Source: Stictocephala bisonia (lineage: Eukaryota; Arthropoda; Insecta; Hemiptera; Membracidae). From it: 64,000 nt of DNA. Where the stretch lies: positions 4,811,229 through 4,875,228 of the forward strand of contig JAQJVL010000002.1 of assembly GCA_035578905.1 (NCBI GenBank), in the 5' to 3' direction. The translations under genes were made by a program, and so were the position numbers. The notes below the pieces were generated by a model, which had not been told where the DNA came from, did not search any database, and was given only the letters and a program-made list of their open reading frames with translations. Positions 12,700 to 23,317 of the stretch are shown here, piece after piece (positions within the stretch are counted from its first letter, which is position 1; each line of letters starts with the position of its first letter).

Positions 12700-12828
12700 G
12701 GGCCAATAGGCAATCCGGGTACAGCTCGCGTTTTGCCTATACTGCGCCGTGTCTCCAAATATTGGAATATGTACTGTCGGCGCAGAAATCATATTTACCC
12801 GAGTTTGAAGGTTGTTTGCAAAGAAACT
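12700..12828 (+). CDS. Candidate terminal exon, unknown protein
   Basis: A strong acceptor (TTCTTTTCTCTTGGCAG, AG at 12698-12699) precedes a GC-richer block. Two frames are open. The favoured one begins at the third base, starts ANRQSGYSSRFAYTAPC, ends LPEFEGCLQRN and stops at TAA. It is favoured because a partial inverted copy at 13290-13355 keeps this frame, including PEFEGCL and the stop. The alternative frame begins GPIGNPGTARVLPILRR, is basic, and stops at 12868-12870. No domain is recognised. Confidence 0.35.
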
Positions 12829-13289
12829 AAGAGACCTATGAAACATTCAATCACACAACTGGTTTTATAGTTTAATCATATATTACTAAATATAAATTCT
12901 AAATGTTATTATAAGTTTTAACAGTTTTTATCCTAGTTGGAACAAAAATGTAACTAATTTGAACTAGTTTTCACAGTGATTAAACCTTTATGACTAAAAA
13001 TTCTGTCAACGTACCTCATTTATATTTTAATAGGTGATTGAGCGTAATGCTTTCTATAAGTTTTGTATATTTCAGAATTTTAAAGTCTCAAGAATAAAGT
13101 ACCGTATTTCCAAAACAAACATATTTGTGGCTTCTAGAGGTTCTAAATTTAATTACTTTATCGCGTTGTAGTCCTTATGAAATTTATAGTTACGATACTT
13201 TATTTTAAAAAAATAATAAATTTTACAAGTGAATCGAAATTGATATAAATTTACAACCAAACCAGGAAAAAATAGTAATTCGAGTTTTA

Positions 13290-13358
13290 AAAAGCCTCTT
13301 AGCTTCTTAGTAAACAGCCTTCAAACTCGGGTACACAAATTTTGTACGCCGACAGTAG
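13290..13358 (-). pseudogene. Inverted partial copy of the 12.7-kb exon
   Basis: Read on the minus strand this matches 12770-12833 over about 65 bases (TACTGTCGGCG, ACCCGAGTTTGAAGG). The deduced peptide keeps LSA.K...PEFEGCL.R followed by a stop, aligned with the stop of the forward copy. Two changes in the shared part are silent (GGT/GGC, TTG/TTA). Homology starts abruptly at TACTGTCGG with no splice site next to it. It may instead be the second arm of an unrecognised foldback element. Confidence 0.5.
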
Positions 13359-13385
13359 GAGAATTGATTTGTGTTGAATGTGCAT

Positions 13386-13443
13386 TAAAATAATTCACCA
13401 AGTTGTACAATTAGATAATTGTACAACTTGGTGAATTATTTTA
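13386..13443. repeat. Perfect 28-bp inverted repeat, 2-nt spacer
   Basis: The 28 bases at 13386-13413 are exactly reverse-complementary to 13416-13443, separated by GA. Core words are AATTCACCAAGTTGTACAAT and its complement. Such a perfect arm pair implies recent origin or conversion, or a cruciform/hairpin role. Confidence 0.9.
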
Positions 13444-14337
13444 TGTATAATTGAAGTGTGTCAGAGTAATAAACATTTAGTTTTATTGTGTCATGTTATC
13501 ACAACTTATACTGATTTTCGAGTAACTAATTATGTACTTCAGTTATCAAGATATATGAAAATCATTTGTAACTATATTTTTAAAATATTGAATTATGCCC
13601 ATGTGATAAATATAAAATTTCAATGAAAATAAAAAATGTTTTCATTTATGAAAAAAATTTGAGAGATTTCGAAGAAGATATTGTATAAAGCATACATTAT
13701 TAGTACACAAGAAAGATAAATGAATACTTAATAACATTAACAGTCAAGGGTGTAATGTAGTAAGGATAACATTTTTAGACGAATTTAATTGTTATTTTTA
13801 CGGCTCTTATCGTTTTAATTGTTAATCATAGTTTGGTTTTTAATCCACTATTTCATAAATTTACTTTTCATATGTTATTAAATAGATGCATACTTACCAG
13901 GAATTTTCATGACATTTGATATAGATTATGACCATTATGTTTTACGATTGAAAACCACCACTAAAATTTATCTTTGAAATTAATGTTATTCTTCCTAAAA
14001 AATAACACTCTCTTAAATATTTTATGTTTATCTTTATAATTTAAAAAGTTAGATAGTAGTGCTGATTTTATTACACTTGATTAAATGTTTAATAATGTAA
14101 ATAAGTGATTCAACAATAAACATACGCTCAAATACAGTGCAACTAAGGCTACTTCGCTACCTCGTAACCGTTTTAATAAACCATTAGTATAAATGGCGGT
14201 GAAATTATGTGAATTTTTGATTTTATACATTTGTAGGTGTGTTTTATTTTAAAATATACATTTGCATTAATTCGAATTATTTTATATATATATTTTAAGG
14301 ACAACACTTAGCCATCTTTTGTGTTTTAATATTAAAA
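13444..14337. other. AT-rich stretch, no gene seen
   Basis: AT-rich sequence without recognised repeats or exons. Confidence 0.45.
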
Positions 14338-14368
14338 ATCGATTTCTGTCTCGTAAGACCATCTTCAG
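14338..14368 (-). ncRNA. Hammerhead-like motif in Penelope-like tail
   Basis: On the minus strand the order is CTGAAGA (plus 14362-14368), a helix II with four pairs GTCT/AGAC, GAAA (plus 14343-14346) and a self-complementary ATCGAT helix III followed by a U at the expected cleavage position. Helix I pairs poorly, so this copy is probably inactive. It lies downstream of the Penelope-like remnant 14515-15053 on the same strand, where such ribozymes are known to reside. Confidence 0.5.
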
Positions 14369-14514
14369 TTGAACAGAATAAAATAAGGTTATAAAAATAT
14401 TTAACTTTAGAATAATTAATTCAACAGCTGACACTATAAAAATTTAAATAAAAATGTAGATGGATAAGTTGTAGATCTTGTTAAATTTTATAATTTTGCA
14501 TCTTCATGATAGAA

Positions 14515-15053
14515 TCAAACATCATATTTGAGTGAAATTTTATTTGATCGTTGAGTAATAATGATGGGGGTTTCTTTTGTGTTTTTGTATATGTAAAATT
14601 TTTCAATAGCATCTAGTGTTTTACTTTTAGGTCCAAAATGGATAATGTCTAAATTTTCTTCAATTGATGAAATATTTTAATTTTATGAATTCCAGAATTA
14701 TTGTATTTGTTTTCGTTATTTTTAGTAGATTAGTTATGTTGTAGTATATTGTTGATGCTGTTCTTTGTTCTATATGTAATTTTATATTCTTGTTTGGAGA
14801 ATATGTTGTGTAAAGATTTGTTAATATCTCCATGATAGGTAATTTGAATGTAGTTTTTTTTAGTTTTAGAATTAAGAGTTTTTTTGTTGTGTTTATTGAT
14901 TAATTTACTTATTAAATTTGACTGATATACATTATCGACAGCAATTTGTTTGATAATGTTGATTTCTTCTTAGTAATCTTCTTCTGTAAGAGGTGTATTC
15001 AGTAGTCTATGAATCATACTGTGGAAGGCTGCTAATTTGTGTGAAGTTGGATG
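14515..15053 (-). pseudogene. Penelope-like element C-terminal remnant
   Basis: The minus strand translates, with stops and frameshifts, into the region joining the reverse transcriptase thumb to the GIY-YIG endonuclease of Penelope-like elements. It starts HPTSHKLAAFHSMIHRLLN and continues PLTEEDY, then INIIKQIAVDN. The linker ITYHGDINKSLHNIF and YNNSGIHKI follow, the last corresponding to the start of the GIY motif. The GIY-YIG core is then deleted, and the frame resumes at LDII and LDAIEKFYIYKN. These elements are retrotransposons that prime at DNA ends or nicks. The 5' part (catalytic reverse transcriptase) is absent, as in most truncated copies. Stops after EEDY and after LQHN, plus the endonuclease deletion, make it dead. 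Confidence 0.75.
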
Positions 15054-15312
15054 AATTATTTTATACTAATTACTTATTTCAAGTTTTTAAAAACCACCAA
15101 GATAAAGCCTACGATTTTGAAAGATTTTTAGTTTTTAGAGTTTAAAAAATAATTTTTGCTAGTGATGTTGTTAAGAGATAACAAAGAAAATTTATACCAC
15201 GGTTTATTCCGGAAATGAATTAATCGAAAAGTATGCCCAAACCAATGAGAACTGCGCAAAAACTGACAGATATTTGAAAGTGAAATCAACGAAAATCTTT
15301 GACGTCAGATGA

Positions 15313-15498
15313 TCAAGCAGAAGGAAGATCATTGGGGTTTTTGTTGAGTTTTTCAAATTTTTCATGTTCAAAGTAATTTATTTGAATAGAAGAACATAAG
15401 GTCGCAATATCTATAAATGATTGTAGTTGGGTGCCCAACTTAATAACAACATAAGTAAACAGTAGACAAAATAGTACTATAGATAAAGTTGCGCTCAT
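15313..15498 (-). CDS. Short ORF with hydrophobic N terminus
   Basis: A 61-codon frame on the minus strand begins MSATLSIVLFCLLFTYVVIK, which resembles a signal peptide or membrane segment, and has a good initiation context (GCTGCCATGA). The rest is hydrophilic and ends NPNDLPSA. It lies upstream of the Penelope-like remnant on the same strand, but no link is demonstrated. It could be chance in AT-rich DNA. Confidence 0.2.
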   Translation of the reverse strand: MSATLSIVLFCLLFTYVVIKLGTQLQSFIDIATLCSSIQINYFEHEKFEKLNKNPNDLPSA

Positions 15499-16261
15499 GG
15501 CAGCGGTGCTTATTAAATGACTATCACCAGAAATACAAAGCCTTTACATTTATGATCCAACACTTTCAATATCACACTTATGATACATATACTTTGCAAC
15601 AATTATACAAATATATAAAACTAAGAACATATTGTTAAACATTAAGAGTGGGATAATTTAAACATATCTATAACAAAACTGTCTCTTGGACCATATAAAG
15701 AACTAACAAATACAACACAGACAGAAACAAAAATAAATTATACAGTAATGATAATGAGAATAACATTTGTAATTTATAAATTGACAATTACGGGTCTTCA
15801 AATTTTTGTTTATATTTTGTTAACAGAAAATCTTTTTATAACTTTGAAAGTTATTGTATATTCATATACTCATTAATATAAATTAATTATATTGTAGTTC
15901 ATAATTGCTTTTCCTCTCTTTAGCAAAATACTACTTGAGGAGAAAACTAAAAGTTATGTATTTTTCTAGTCAGCTTTTTATAGTTACTTTTTAAAATTTT
16001 TATAGTTTTTATTAAATTGGGTATGGTCAAGCAGAACTAAACAGAAAGAAAAACACATCCGCACACCCACACAACCTACTCGACAAGAACCACTCTACTC
16101 ACACTAAAAACACACATAAAAATGAATATATAAAAATATGTTAGTAACAACAAATTCAGTTGGCTATTACATATCAGCAGTTGAACTCTCTATGTATCTA
16201 TATTGGAAACTCAGCAAGATGGATAAAATGTTCTCAATCATTCATTACGTTACTGTAAGAA
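15499..16261. other. AT-rich stretch, no gene seen
   Basis: No recognisable exon or repeat. A CA-rich patch at 16060-16120 is low complexity. Confidence 0.4.
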
Positions 16262-16560
16262 TAAGGTGTAGTGCTGTAATCCAGCTACTTGGGAACAACG
16301 TGTTGTGGAGATTGCAGGTAATAGGTTCCATGCTCGGTCCTCTTAATACCAACACGGCGTCCGCTTAATGGCTGCTATCTAGGTGGACACTACTAGAGAA
16401 GTCTGGAGTGTCCACGTCAGGTAGTATTCGGATGTTATGTAGACGAGAACTCGTTATTAGGCTTGTAAATTAACTGAAATTATACCAATACTTCTTGGTT
16501 CAGATTCCACGTAAAGCTGTATGTCCCTTAGTTAACCTGGATATTGGGCTATTAATAAAA
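16262..16560 (+). mobile_element. SINE-A copy, 3' truncated
   Basis: Begins with the SINE-A head (TAGTGCTGTAATCCAGCTAC, then a B-box-like GGTTCC...CGGTCC) and includes CTCTTAATACCAAC, ACTACTAGAGAAGTCTGG and CAGATTCCACGTAA. It fades after ATTGGGCTATTAATAAAAA. The open frame 16138-16368 runs into it and is not a gene. Confidence 0.7.
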
Positions 16561-16795
16561 ATGGTCTATTTTGAGCTAGACAGGTCATCCAAAATCTACT
16601 AAACTCATGTGATGAGTCATATTTGCCATAATTTGCCATAAATACGCACAAATGTCTGTTGGCATCTTACAAGAATTTAAGAATCTAAGACAATCCAACA
16701 GTAGAAAGGAAAAGTCATATTAATATGTTTGAACGGTATATCCTTTACATGAGTCCGTATACTAGAAGTAGTCACGAGTAAAAGTTGGTTGTATA
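16561..16795. other. Short spacer, nothing recognised
   Basis: Unique-looking sequence between SINE-A and the MITE; no coding signal. Confidence 0.4.
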
Positions 16796-17704
16796 CAGGT
16801 TGGAAAAAATATTTAAACTTTTTTATGACGTCACTTGTAAAAGGGAAATCGTTGTATTGTACATGATCATGGTTACAAAGATCATACTTTTTGTCACCCA
16901 CCTGTACACCCATACTTGTACAGTGGTATTCACCCACCCGCCCGCCCAATATCACTGTACGTGTATGGGTGGGCGGTTGGGTCAATATCACTGTACGTGT
17001 ATGGGTGGGCGGGTGGGTCAATATCATTGTAGGTGTATGGGTTGGTGGATGGGTAAATATCGCACAGTAACTCCTTATATGTATGGGTGGGCAGGTAGGC
17101 CAGTACAAAAAACATTATGAATACACTTTTCATTGTCAGTGATTCTCAAAACCACCTGAGACAATAAAAAAACACTTGTACTGATACGTTGGTACTGGCC
17201 TACCTGCCCGCCCATACATATAAGGAGTTACTGTGGGATATTGACCCACCCACCCACCCATACACGTACAATGATATTGACCCACCCGCCCACCCATACA
17301 CGTTCAATGATATTGACCCACCCGCCCACCCATACATGAACTATGGTATTGACCCACTCGCCCTCCCATGCTCGTACTGTGGTATTTTGTCACCATTAGC
17401 GACATTTCATATTTTTAAGGGGACGGCCCACGTGGAGTTGAACGAAAATCTTCAACGTAAGCCTAGGTCGAGTTTGGTATCAAATGAAAGGTCCGTTCCC
17501 ACGAACCGGACTTCGGAAGGTTTACCATTTCCAAAGTAACGGACATGTGAACTTCAAATTAACTAATTAAAACAATATTATTTCTCAGCTTTTTTGTGGT
17601 TTTAAGTAAATTATTCTGATAAAAAGTTATACTTTACGGAACACAATTATTAAAAAAATTATCAAATTATCAATGGAAAAAATTGTATTGAAAGACTTTT
17701 AATA
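16796..17704. mobile_element. MITE M1 copy with minisatellite-expanded arms
   Basis: The ends match M1 (left TACAGGTTGGAAAAAATA, right TTTTTTCATCCTGTATA). Inside, the two inverted arms carry tandem copies of a 36-bp unit with the words CACCCATACACGTAC and ATTGACCCACC: in reverse orientation at about 16905-17095 and forward at 17200-17395. The arms surround a spacer of about 80 bp (17107-17188). The usual M1 word GACGGCCCACGTGGAG is at the right edge of the array. Open frames on both strands are arrays whose unit is a multiple of three. Confidence 0.75.
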
Positions 17705-17856
17705 TTTTTTCATCCTGTATATATAAATAGTAATTATAAAAGGCAAAAGGATAACTAAAGAAAAGTTAAACTGATAAATACAAATAAATACTAAAATGGA
17801 GTATAAATCGTTTAAGGAAAATTAAGGTAGTGACTGATTACTTTTAGTTTACTTAC

Positions 17857-18140
17857 ACCGAGTATTTAGAGTTTACTCCATGTACAAATTCCTTTAATGA
17901 CTTCAAGTATTTAGCTAACGACTTCTCCCCTGAAGTAGATCTCAGGGCAACGAACCAAGCCCCGATACCATTACTCAGTGTCACAAACACTTCCAAAACT
18001 GTTAACTCTTTCCCTTTGCAAAGTTTCCCTCTCACTGTCCTGCTGGAGTCAACCTGGAAGTGACACCTGACACCCCACATGGAGCGTTCTCCAGCAGCGA
18101 GATGAACTTTCCTTTCTCCGAGGCAATAGAATGACAACAT
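17857..18140 (-). CDS. Candidate internal exon, unknown protein
   Basis: On the minus strand about 94 codons are open and followed by a consensus donor GTAAGT (plus 17851-17856), leaving the last codon incomplete. The peptide includes HLAAGERSMWGVRCHFQVD, GKELTVLEVFVTLSNG and KYLKSLKEFVHGVNS. It is GC-richer than the flanks and of balanced composition. The acceptor is unclear; candidates on the minus strand are GTGTAAG just before ATG at 18140 or CTCGGAG further in. No family is recognised. The next exon, if any, would lie beyond the MITE at 16796-17704. Confidence 0.35.
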
Positions 18141-18158
18141 CTTACACGTCAGAATCAA

Positions 18159-18439
18159 AATAGTTTCTTTTGAAATGTTTACAATGATTTTTCCAACAAA
18201 TAAAAAAAATCATGGGATTCCTATTTTAACATTGTTTCATGCTTATACAGTTAGATAGTAAATAGTACTGGTTAACGGGCACAAACTTTCTCCCTTTCCC
18301 ATTGTTATGCCAGATTGTTTAAAAAATGAAAATTAAAGGATGTAAAAACACACCTAAATAAAAATGGACGTTCAATTAATTACATTTCTAAGTAATGTAC
18401 AGACGTGCTTTTGTTGTTTGAATAAATGTATGTAAAAAA
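18159..18439. other. AT-rich spacer
   Basis: No repeat or coding signal recognised. Confidence 0.4.
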
Positions 18440-19046
18440 TAATTTTCAAAAACAGCAGTTCAATCATATAGCCAGATTTTATGTAAACAGCCTTCAACAA
18501 CTAGAATTGTGGCTTCCGGCCTTCCGCCTCCAGCCCAAATTTAGTGGGGTGTTAAGTAAAATATTTGTAATTGTAATTTGCATCTTTACTAAAAATTTAA
18601 TCAAAATTGTAAGGATAAAGATTGAACAAATTGCATTTTTAACGTTTTTGCCCCAAAAAAGTGTTACAACTCAAAAACCAGTCATATTACAGACTTGGTT
18701 TTTAATAAAATATTTTAAATTGTAATCCACCTATTTTCTGAAAATGTAACCAAAATCGTTAGAGCCGTTTTTTGAGGAAATTCCATTGTTGTGTGTTTTT
18801 TGCCCATAAAAAAACAAATTTCAAAAAAGTGAAAAAAATGTCTGGATATATTGGCTAAATACACGTACACACCAAATTTCATAAAAAATGATCCATCCGT
18901 TTGGTCTATAGTGAACTGCACCACCAAAAAAACACTTTGTTGGGTTTAGGGGTCCCTAAAATGGATTTCTTGACCAACTTATAAAAAAAATTCATTTTAC
19001 GATCACAATACTTTCTCTATGCTAACGCATATGGAAGAAAGTAAAA
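18440..19046 (-). mobile_element. Interspersed repeat N, copy 1
   Basis: One of four copies of a repeat of about 420-650 bp (others 49345-49995, 53272-53740, 61640-62060). Shared words on its own strand are ATATGCGTTAGCAT, AACGGATGGATCA, AAATTTGGTATGTAGGTG and TTGACTAGTTTTTGAGTTA. The 3' end carries GGCTGGAGGC.GAAGGC.GGAAGC, also seen in copy 2. No protein is encoded; the short open frames across it are incidental. The class is unknown. Confidence 0.7.
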
Positions 19047-20072
19047 ATATATAAACCTGAAAGTAATATAAATACAATTTAAATGTAAACAAATAAAGAT
19101 AACGTACACTCTTGGGAGTCTGAGAATAATATCTGAATAATTAAGATAGGAAATAGTTTAAAAAATCATTATTGTGCAACATAAATTATTTAGAAAGAGT
19201 AAAAATTTCAAAATATAATACGTAACATTATTTATCTATTTGATATATCTTAATGATATTATTTGTATTCATTTATTAAATATAAAATATTTTAAAATTT
19301 AACCTAATAAATAAGTTATAATAAAATATATTCAAACCTCATTGAAAAATATTATCAGCTTAAAAATAGTAAAGCGAGTCCTAATACAACGTATATATAA
19401 TGATGAATTATGTGTTTAACGTTATTTATCAAACTGTAAAAACAGTTATTCTATATTAAGGCATAAATAGTAATATAATTCTTTTATTATTGGGATTTTA
19501 ATCAATTCGTTAGGGAAATTTAAGATCATAAGGTTTACAATATTTGTAGCAGCTTTTAAGGCTGTATGAACCGTCAATACAAGAACAATTTTACTAAAGC
19601 AAAATAAAATAATTGAGATTACCTTACCTTTTATGAAAAAGAACCACCCACTTGTCTAAATTTGTAAAAAATCACATGCTTGAATTGTTTGATGAAAATA
19701 TACTATAAAGTAATCATCTCGGGCAACGGATCTTAGGCCAATTCTTCATTTATCAACTCTAAGCTTTATTTTAACAACATTTGGATGACCAGAGAAATTT
19801 AGCATACAACCCCATCACTGGTGTAATTTTGTTAGTTTTCTTAAAATTGCTCGTTTACATTGAAAAAAAACCCTTAAGATCTCTCATTTGTATGTGAATC
19901 GTAACAAGGGTCGGTATGAGGATATTAGATTTTTTTGAGATGGAGATTTTAAAATGCTTTTTGGTAAGCATCTAAAGTCTATAAATAATATTTTTCCAAG
20001 TTTCATGGTTCAAAGCATTATAGGTTTTTTTGACTGTAATAAGTCAATCAATGGTATTTCGCTTTTATATGT
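19047..20072. other. AT-rich stretch, no gene seen
   Basis: No exon candidate. At 19996-20060 AAGTTTCATGGTTCAAAGCA resembles 3' ends of RTE-like elements and may belong to the repeat that starts at 20073. Confidence 0.4.
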
Positions 20073-20640
20073 AGGATAGCCGGTGCCCTTGTTTTGCTAC
20101 GGGGTGTTTTTCTACTCTTGCTTAACCTTCCCTCCGTTGTTCTCTATAAACCATCACAAAAATATAAAAACTCAGTCTGCTGTTATTCTCCTAGACACAA
20201 AGTGTTATAGTATAGAAACCTCTTTAAGTCTACTTTAGGGTAGAAAAAAGTAGTGGAATCATGTCAGAGTTAGTAGAATCCACGGCACCTAATAGAATAC
20301 AGTAATAAAATCAGCCGATTTCACCCATGTGACGTCACAGTCTACTGCTCAGTCCCGTCTTGTTACTTACCGTTTTTCTTGTTACCATGGTAGACTTTAA
20401 ACAATTCACAATGAAAACGAAATTGGCCTAGCTTTTGAGTCACATTTATGTTTTTTGTAGCTGTTTGAACAAATTTATTAAATTAATACAAATTTACTTT
20501 ATATAAAAAAGAAAAGTTGAGGGACTGTTTATATTCCTTAGGAATGGAATTTCGAGAAACCTGTTCTTAGTGACGTGATCTTAAAAAAATATGTTCTTAA
20601 TATAATAAAAAAAATCAACTCTTCTGTAATCTTATTTATT
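20073..20640 (+). mobile_element. Interspersed repeat E, copy 1
   Basis: Shares a series of words with 25818-26215: GATAGCC..TGC..., CTTGCTTA.CCTTCCC, CTAGACAC/TAGATATC-like blocks, GAATCATGTCA.AGTTA.TAGA, GACTGTTTATA and GGAATTT.GA.AAA. No coding region is visible. The edges suggest a non-autonomous TE or retroelement UTR; the class is not established. Confidence 0.55.
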
Positions 20641-20644
20641 TATT

Positions 20645-21100
20645 CTTTAGACGCCGATCGTCATGTAATGGGCGAATATGGATTTCGAATAAGTGTGATT
20701 AGTGTAGATGAACGAGTGTAGTCATTGTTACTATCTGAGTTCGACTTAGCTCAGAAAGTACTATTTTTTAATAGCCAAATAGCCAGGGCAACTATGGGAC
20801 CTACAATATTATGTGGAATCCGAACCACGTAGTGTTGGTCTGATTTTCAGCTAACTGACAAGTATGACACTCTGACAACATCTGAACACTACACAACATC
20901 TGAACCTTGAATACCATCCAACATGGAAACCCAGACTTCTCTAATAGTGTCCACGTCGATGGCAACCATTGCGTGGACACTGTATTGGTATTAAGAGGAC
21001 CGAGGATGGAACCTATCGCCTACAGTCTCCCAAACACTTTGTCCCCAAGTAGCTGGATTACAGCACTCCGCCACCAGTGTCGACTTAATCGAATTCTGTT
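20645..21100 (-). mobile_element. SINE-A, nearly full length
   Basis: Minus-strand copy containing all SINE-A landmarks: GACGCCGATCGTCA (3' end), GAACGAGTGTAGTCATTGTT, AATCCGAACCACGTAG, GTCCACGTCGATGGC, TATTAAGAGGACCGAGGATG and the head GCTGGATTACAGCACTCCGC. The open frame 20907-21146 lies within it and is not a gene. Confidence 0.8.
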
Positions 21101-21659
21101 CAGTAGTTACAAAGATTTAGAGATGAGTGAGTACGTCATTTTTTGATTATATACTGATTTAGAATAGTTAGAAAAATGAAGTAGAATAAGATAATTGTTT
21201 GGTTACTAAATACGAAACAATTAACCTCTTATTTTATAAGGCAGAGATGCATAGACCAGCATTTAAAGTTTAGGAACATGAACTCAGTGAATATTCATAT
21301 TAAATTCTTGTTGAAACTTCAAAACCAGGTATCTCCATTTAGTTGTATATCTAAAGTAAATAGCATCTTAAAATAATAAAGTGTATCTTCATTGACAATC
21401 CTAAAAGAATCTAAGATTATTACAAATTGTAGTTTAACAACGTTAAAGTGAAGCTAAGACACAATCTATTAATCACTCCAAAACAAGACGAAGAGGTACA
21501 ATTTTTCCTTTCTTGAAAAAGTGTATTTTTCTTTAAATCAGTCTCGATTAGGACCAAAGCTATTGGTGGTTGGGGTTGGGGGGTTATTGTCTCCAGCACA
21601 AGTGGCGGTAAATGGAGGCTATGGAAGGGGGTGGTTAGAGGGGGTGGGGAGGGGGCCAC
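21101..21659. other. Spacer with G-rich tract
   Basis: AT-rich to 21550, then a G-rich plus strand at 21565-21660 with repeated GGGG runs that could fold into a G-quadruplex. Open frames on both strands across the G-rich part are low complexity. Confidence 0.4.
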
Positions 21660-21842
21660 GTGGCGAGTGGCGACCCTGCTTTCGAGATATCAAGTATCAT
21701 TCCATATAGCTACAGCTCAGATTGCAGGAATAACGAACTCGTTATATCACCCCTTAGACCTGAGACGCAGAATCCAGTGCTGTATATTAACTATTCTTAC
21801 AGAGAAGTACCTCAGCAGTCTTCGTTTGTTAACTTTTCCTAA
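21660..21842 (+). CDS. Weak terminal-exon candidate
   Basis: The frame ends in TAA after TYR/SER-rich peptide including LRPETQNPVLYINYSYREV and ends SSFVNFS. Possible acceptors are at CTACAGCTCAG or ATTGCAG near 21715-21730, so the true exon, if any, would be shorter than the interval. Composition is protein-like but there is no independent support. Confidence 0.2.
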   Translation: MASGDPAFEISSIIPYSYSSDCRNNELVISPLRPETQNPVLYINYSYREVPQQSSFVNFS

Positions 21843-22082
21843 GCACTCACCATTTTTTGTTACATATTTAAAATTATAATAATAATAAAAAGTTTTAGGA
21901 ATCATGCACTTTCTAGACGCTTCTGAAAACACGATTTTTTGTTGAAAAACTGGTGAACTATGATTAAATATCTCTTGACAATTAGACCAGAACACAAGAT
22001 TTTAGTATCCTGCTGATGCACGTGTCGTCTCAATAGTCAAGAAAATATTTTCTTGCTTAAATGGGTGCTGGTTGTAACCACC
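21843..22082. other. AT-rich spacer
   Basis: Nothing recognised. Confidence 0.4.
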
Positions 22083-22435
22083 TGCCCACCCATACATGTA
22101 CAGTGGTATTGACCCACCTGCCCACCCATACACGTACAGTGGTATTAACCCACCTGACCACTCATACACGTACGGAGGTATTGACCCACCTGTCCACCTA
22201 TACACGTACAGAGGTATTGACCCACCTGCTCACCCATACACGTACAGTGGTATTAACCCACCTGCTCACCCATACACGTACAGAGGTATTAACCCACCTG
22301 CCCACCCATACACGTACAGTGGCATTAACCCACCTGCTCACCCATACACGTACAGAGGTATTAACCCACCTGCCCACCCATACACGTACAGTGGTATTGA
22401 CCCACCTGCCCACCCATACACGTACAAAGGAGGAG
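22083..22435 (+). repeat. 36-bp minisatellite, about 10 copies
   Basis: Tandem copies of a 36-bp unit with CACCCATACACGTACAG and GGTATTGACCCACC. Copies 4 to 9 alternate between AGAGG with GCTC and AGTGG with GCCC forms, a 72-bp higher-order unit. The same unit fills the arms of the MITE at 16796-17704. Because 36 is divisible by three and lacks stops, several frames on both strands stay open (a 12-residue DPPAHPYTYSG-type repeat); these are not considered genes. Confidence 0.9.
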
Positions 22436-22439
22436 GTTG

Positions 22440-23317
22440 ACTCCAACCACGGAAAACTCGTTTTTTACAAAATAAATGAGAAACTAATTTTGAACCCAAT
22501 AGTAAAAAACATTAACGTGTTATTTTTCAAAGTTTTTTTCATTTCACATGTTTTAAAATGAAAATGAAATTAATTTTATACTTACTTAACCAAACATAAC
22601 CTTACCTATCCAAATTGTCTATTTACTCAAAAAACTTCGTAATTTGCGTTAAATTCGGGTGCCTGACCTCCGGAACGGTCTGCCGGCCGTCCCGTGCAGG
22701 AGTATACACGAATTACTTGTTTTTGTGGCTAGTCATAGCTCATATTATCATTGTGCATATGGCGACCACGAAAGTGATTTGCCACGAAAGTAGTTTTTCC
22801 ACGACATCTTGAGAAATTATTGTCGTAGACCGAAATAGTTTTCAAATTCGTATTGAGCATAAAAAACTACATTAAATGATAACTATTTTATGAGAAAAAT
22901 CACAAAAATTAATGAGTATAATAAGAAAATAACATTTTCAATCATTTTGATTTTTTGATTTTTCTTTTATAAAACGTGATTTCCGCGGATCAAAAAGTAT
23001 TTTTCCAGAAAACATAGACCTTTTTCTACCCACTAGTGATAAAAAAGTCAAGAGTGGTGAAGCGTCAGGAAACTGCATAAATACCAAGATCTAATTAATG
23101 TTTTCCTGATTATTTAGAGGATAAGTGTTTTGAGGATACAATTTTAATTTTATCAAAATAATACGCAAAAAGAAGCTAATCAGAGCCTCAAAATGCGAAA
23201 TTATTCTTTGGAGCCGCTATTTTATTTTATTTTACGGATAAAGTTAAATTTTATAACGTCGGACCTCATGAAAATTAATATTAGTTAAATTTTAGTCCTT
23301 ATTTATTTTTTTTTCTT
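22440..23317. other. No gene seen; GC-rich patch
   Basis: A GC-rich patch at 22665-22705 (GGTCTGCCGGCCGTCCCGTG) sits in an open frame 22615-22812 without other coding support. The rest is AT-rich. Confidence 0.35.

Noticed and set aside
16677..17539. ORFs on both strands over the MITE arms
   Set aside because: Same 36-bp array read in several frames.
20907..21146. Open reading frame
   Set aside because: Lies inside a minus-strand SINE-A copy.
22061..22561. Long proline-rich ORFs on both strands
   Set aside because: They arise because the 36-bp unit is a multiple of three and lacks stops; no start, splice or domain evidence.
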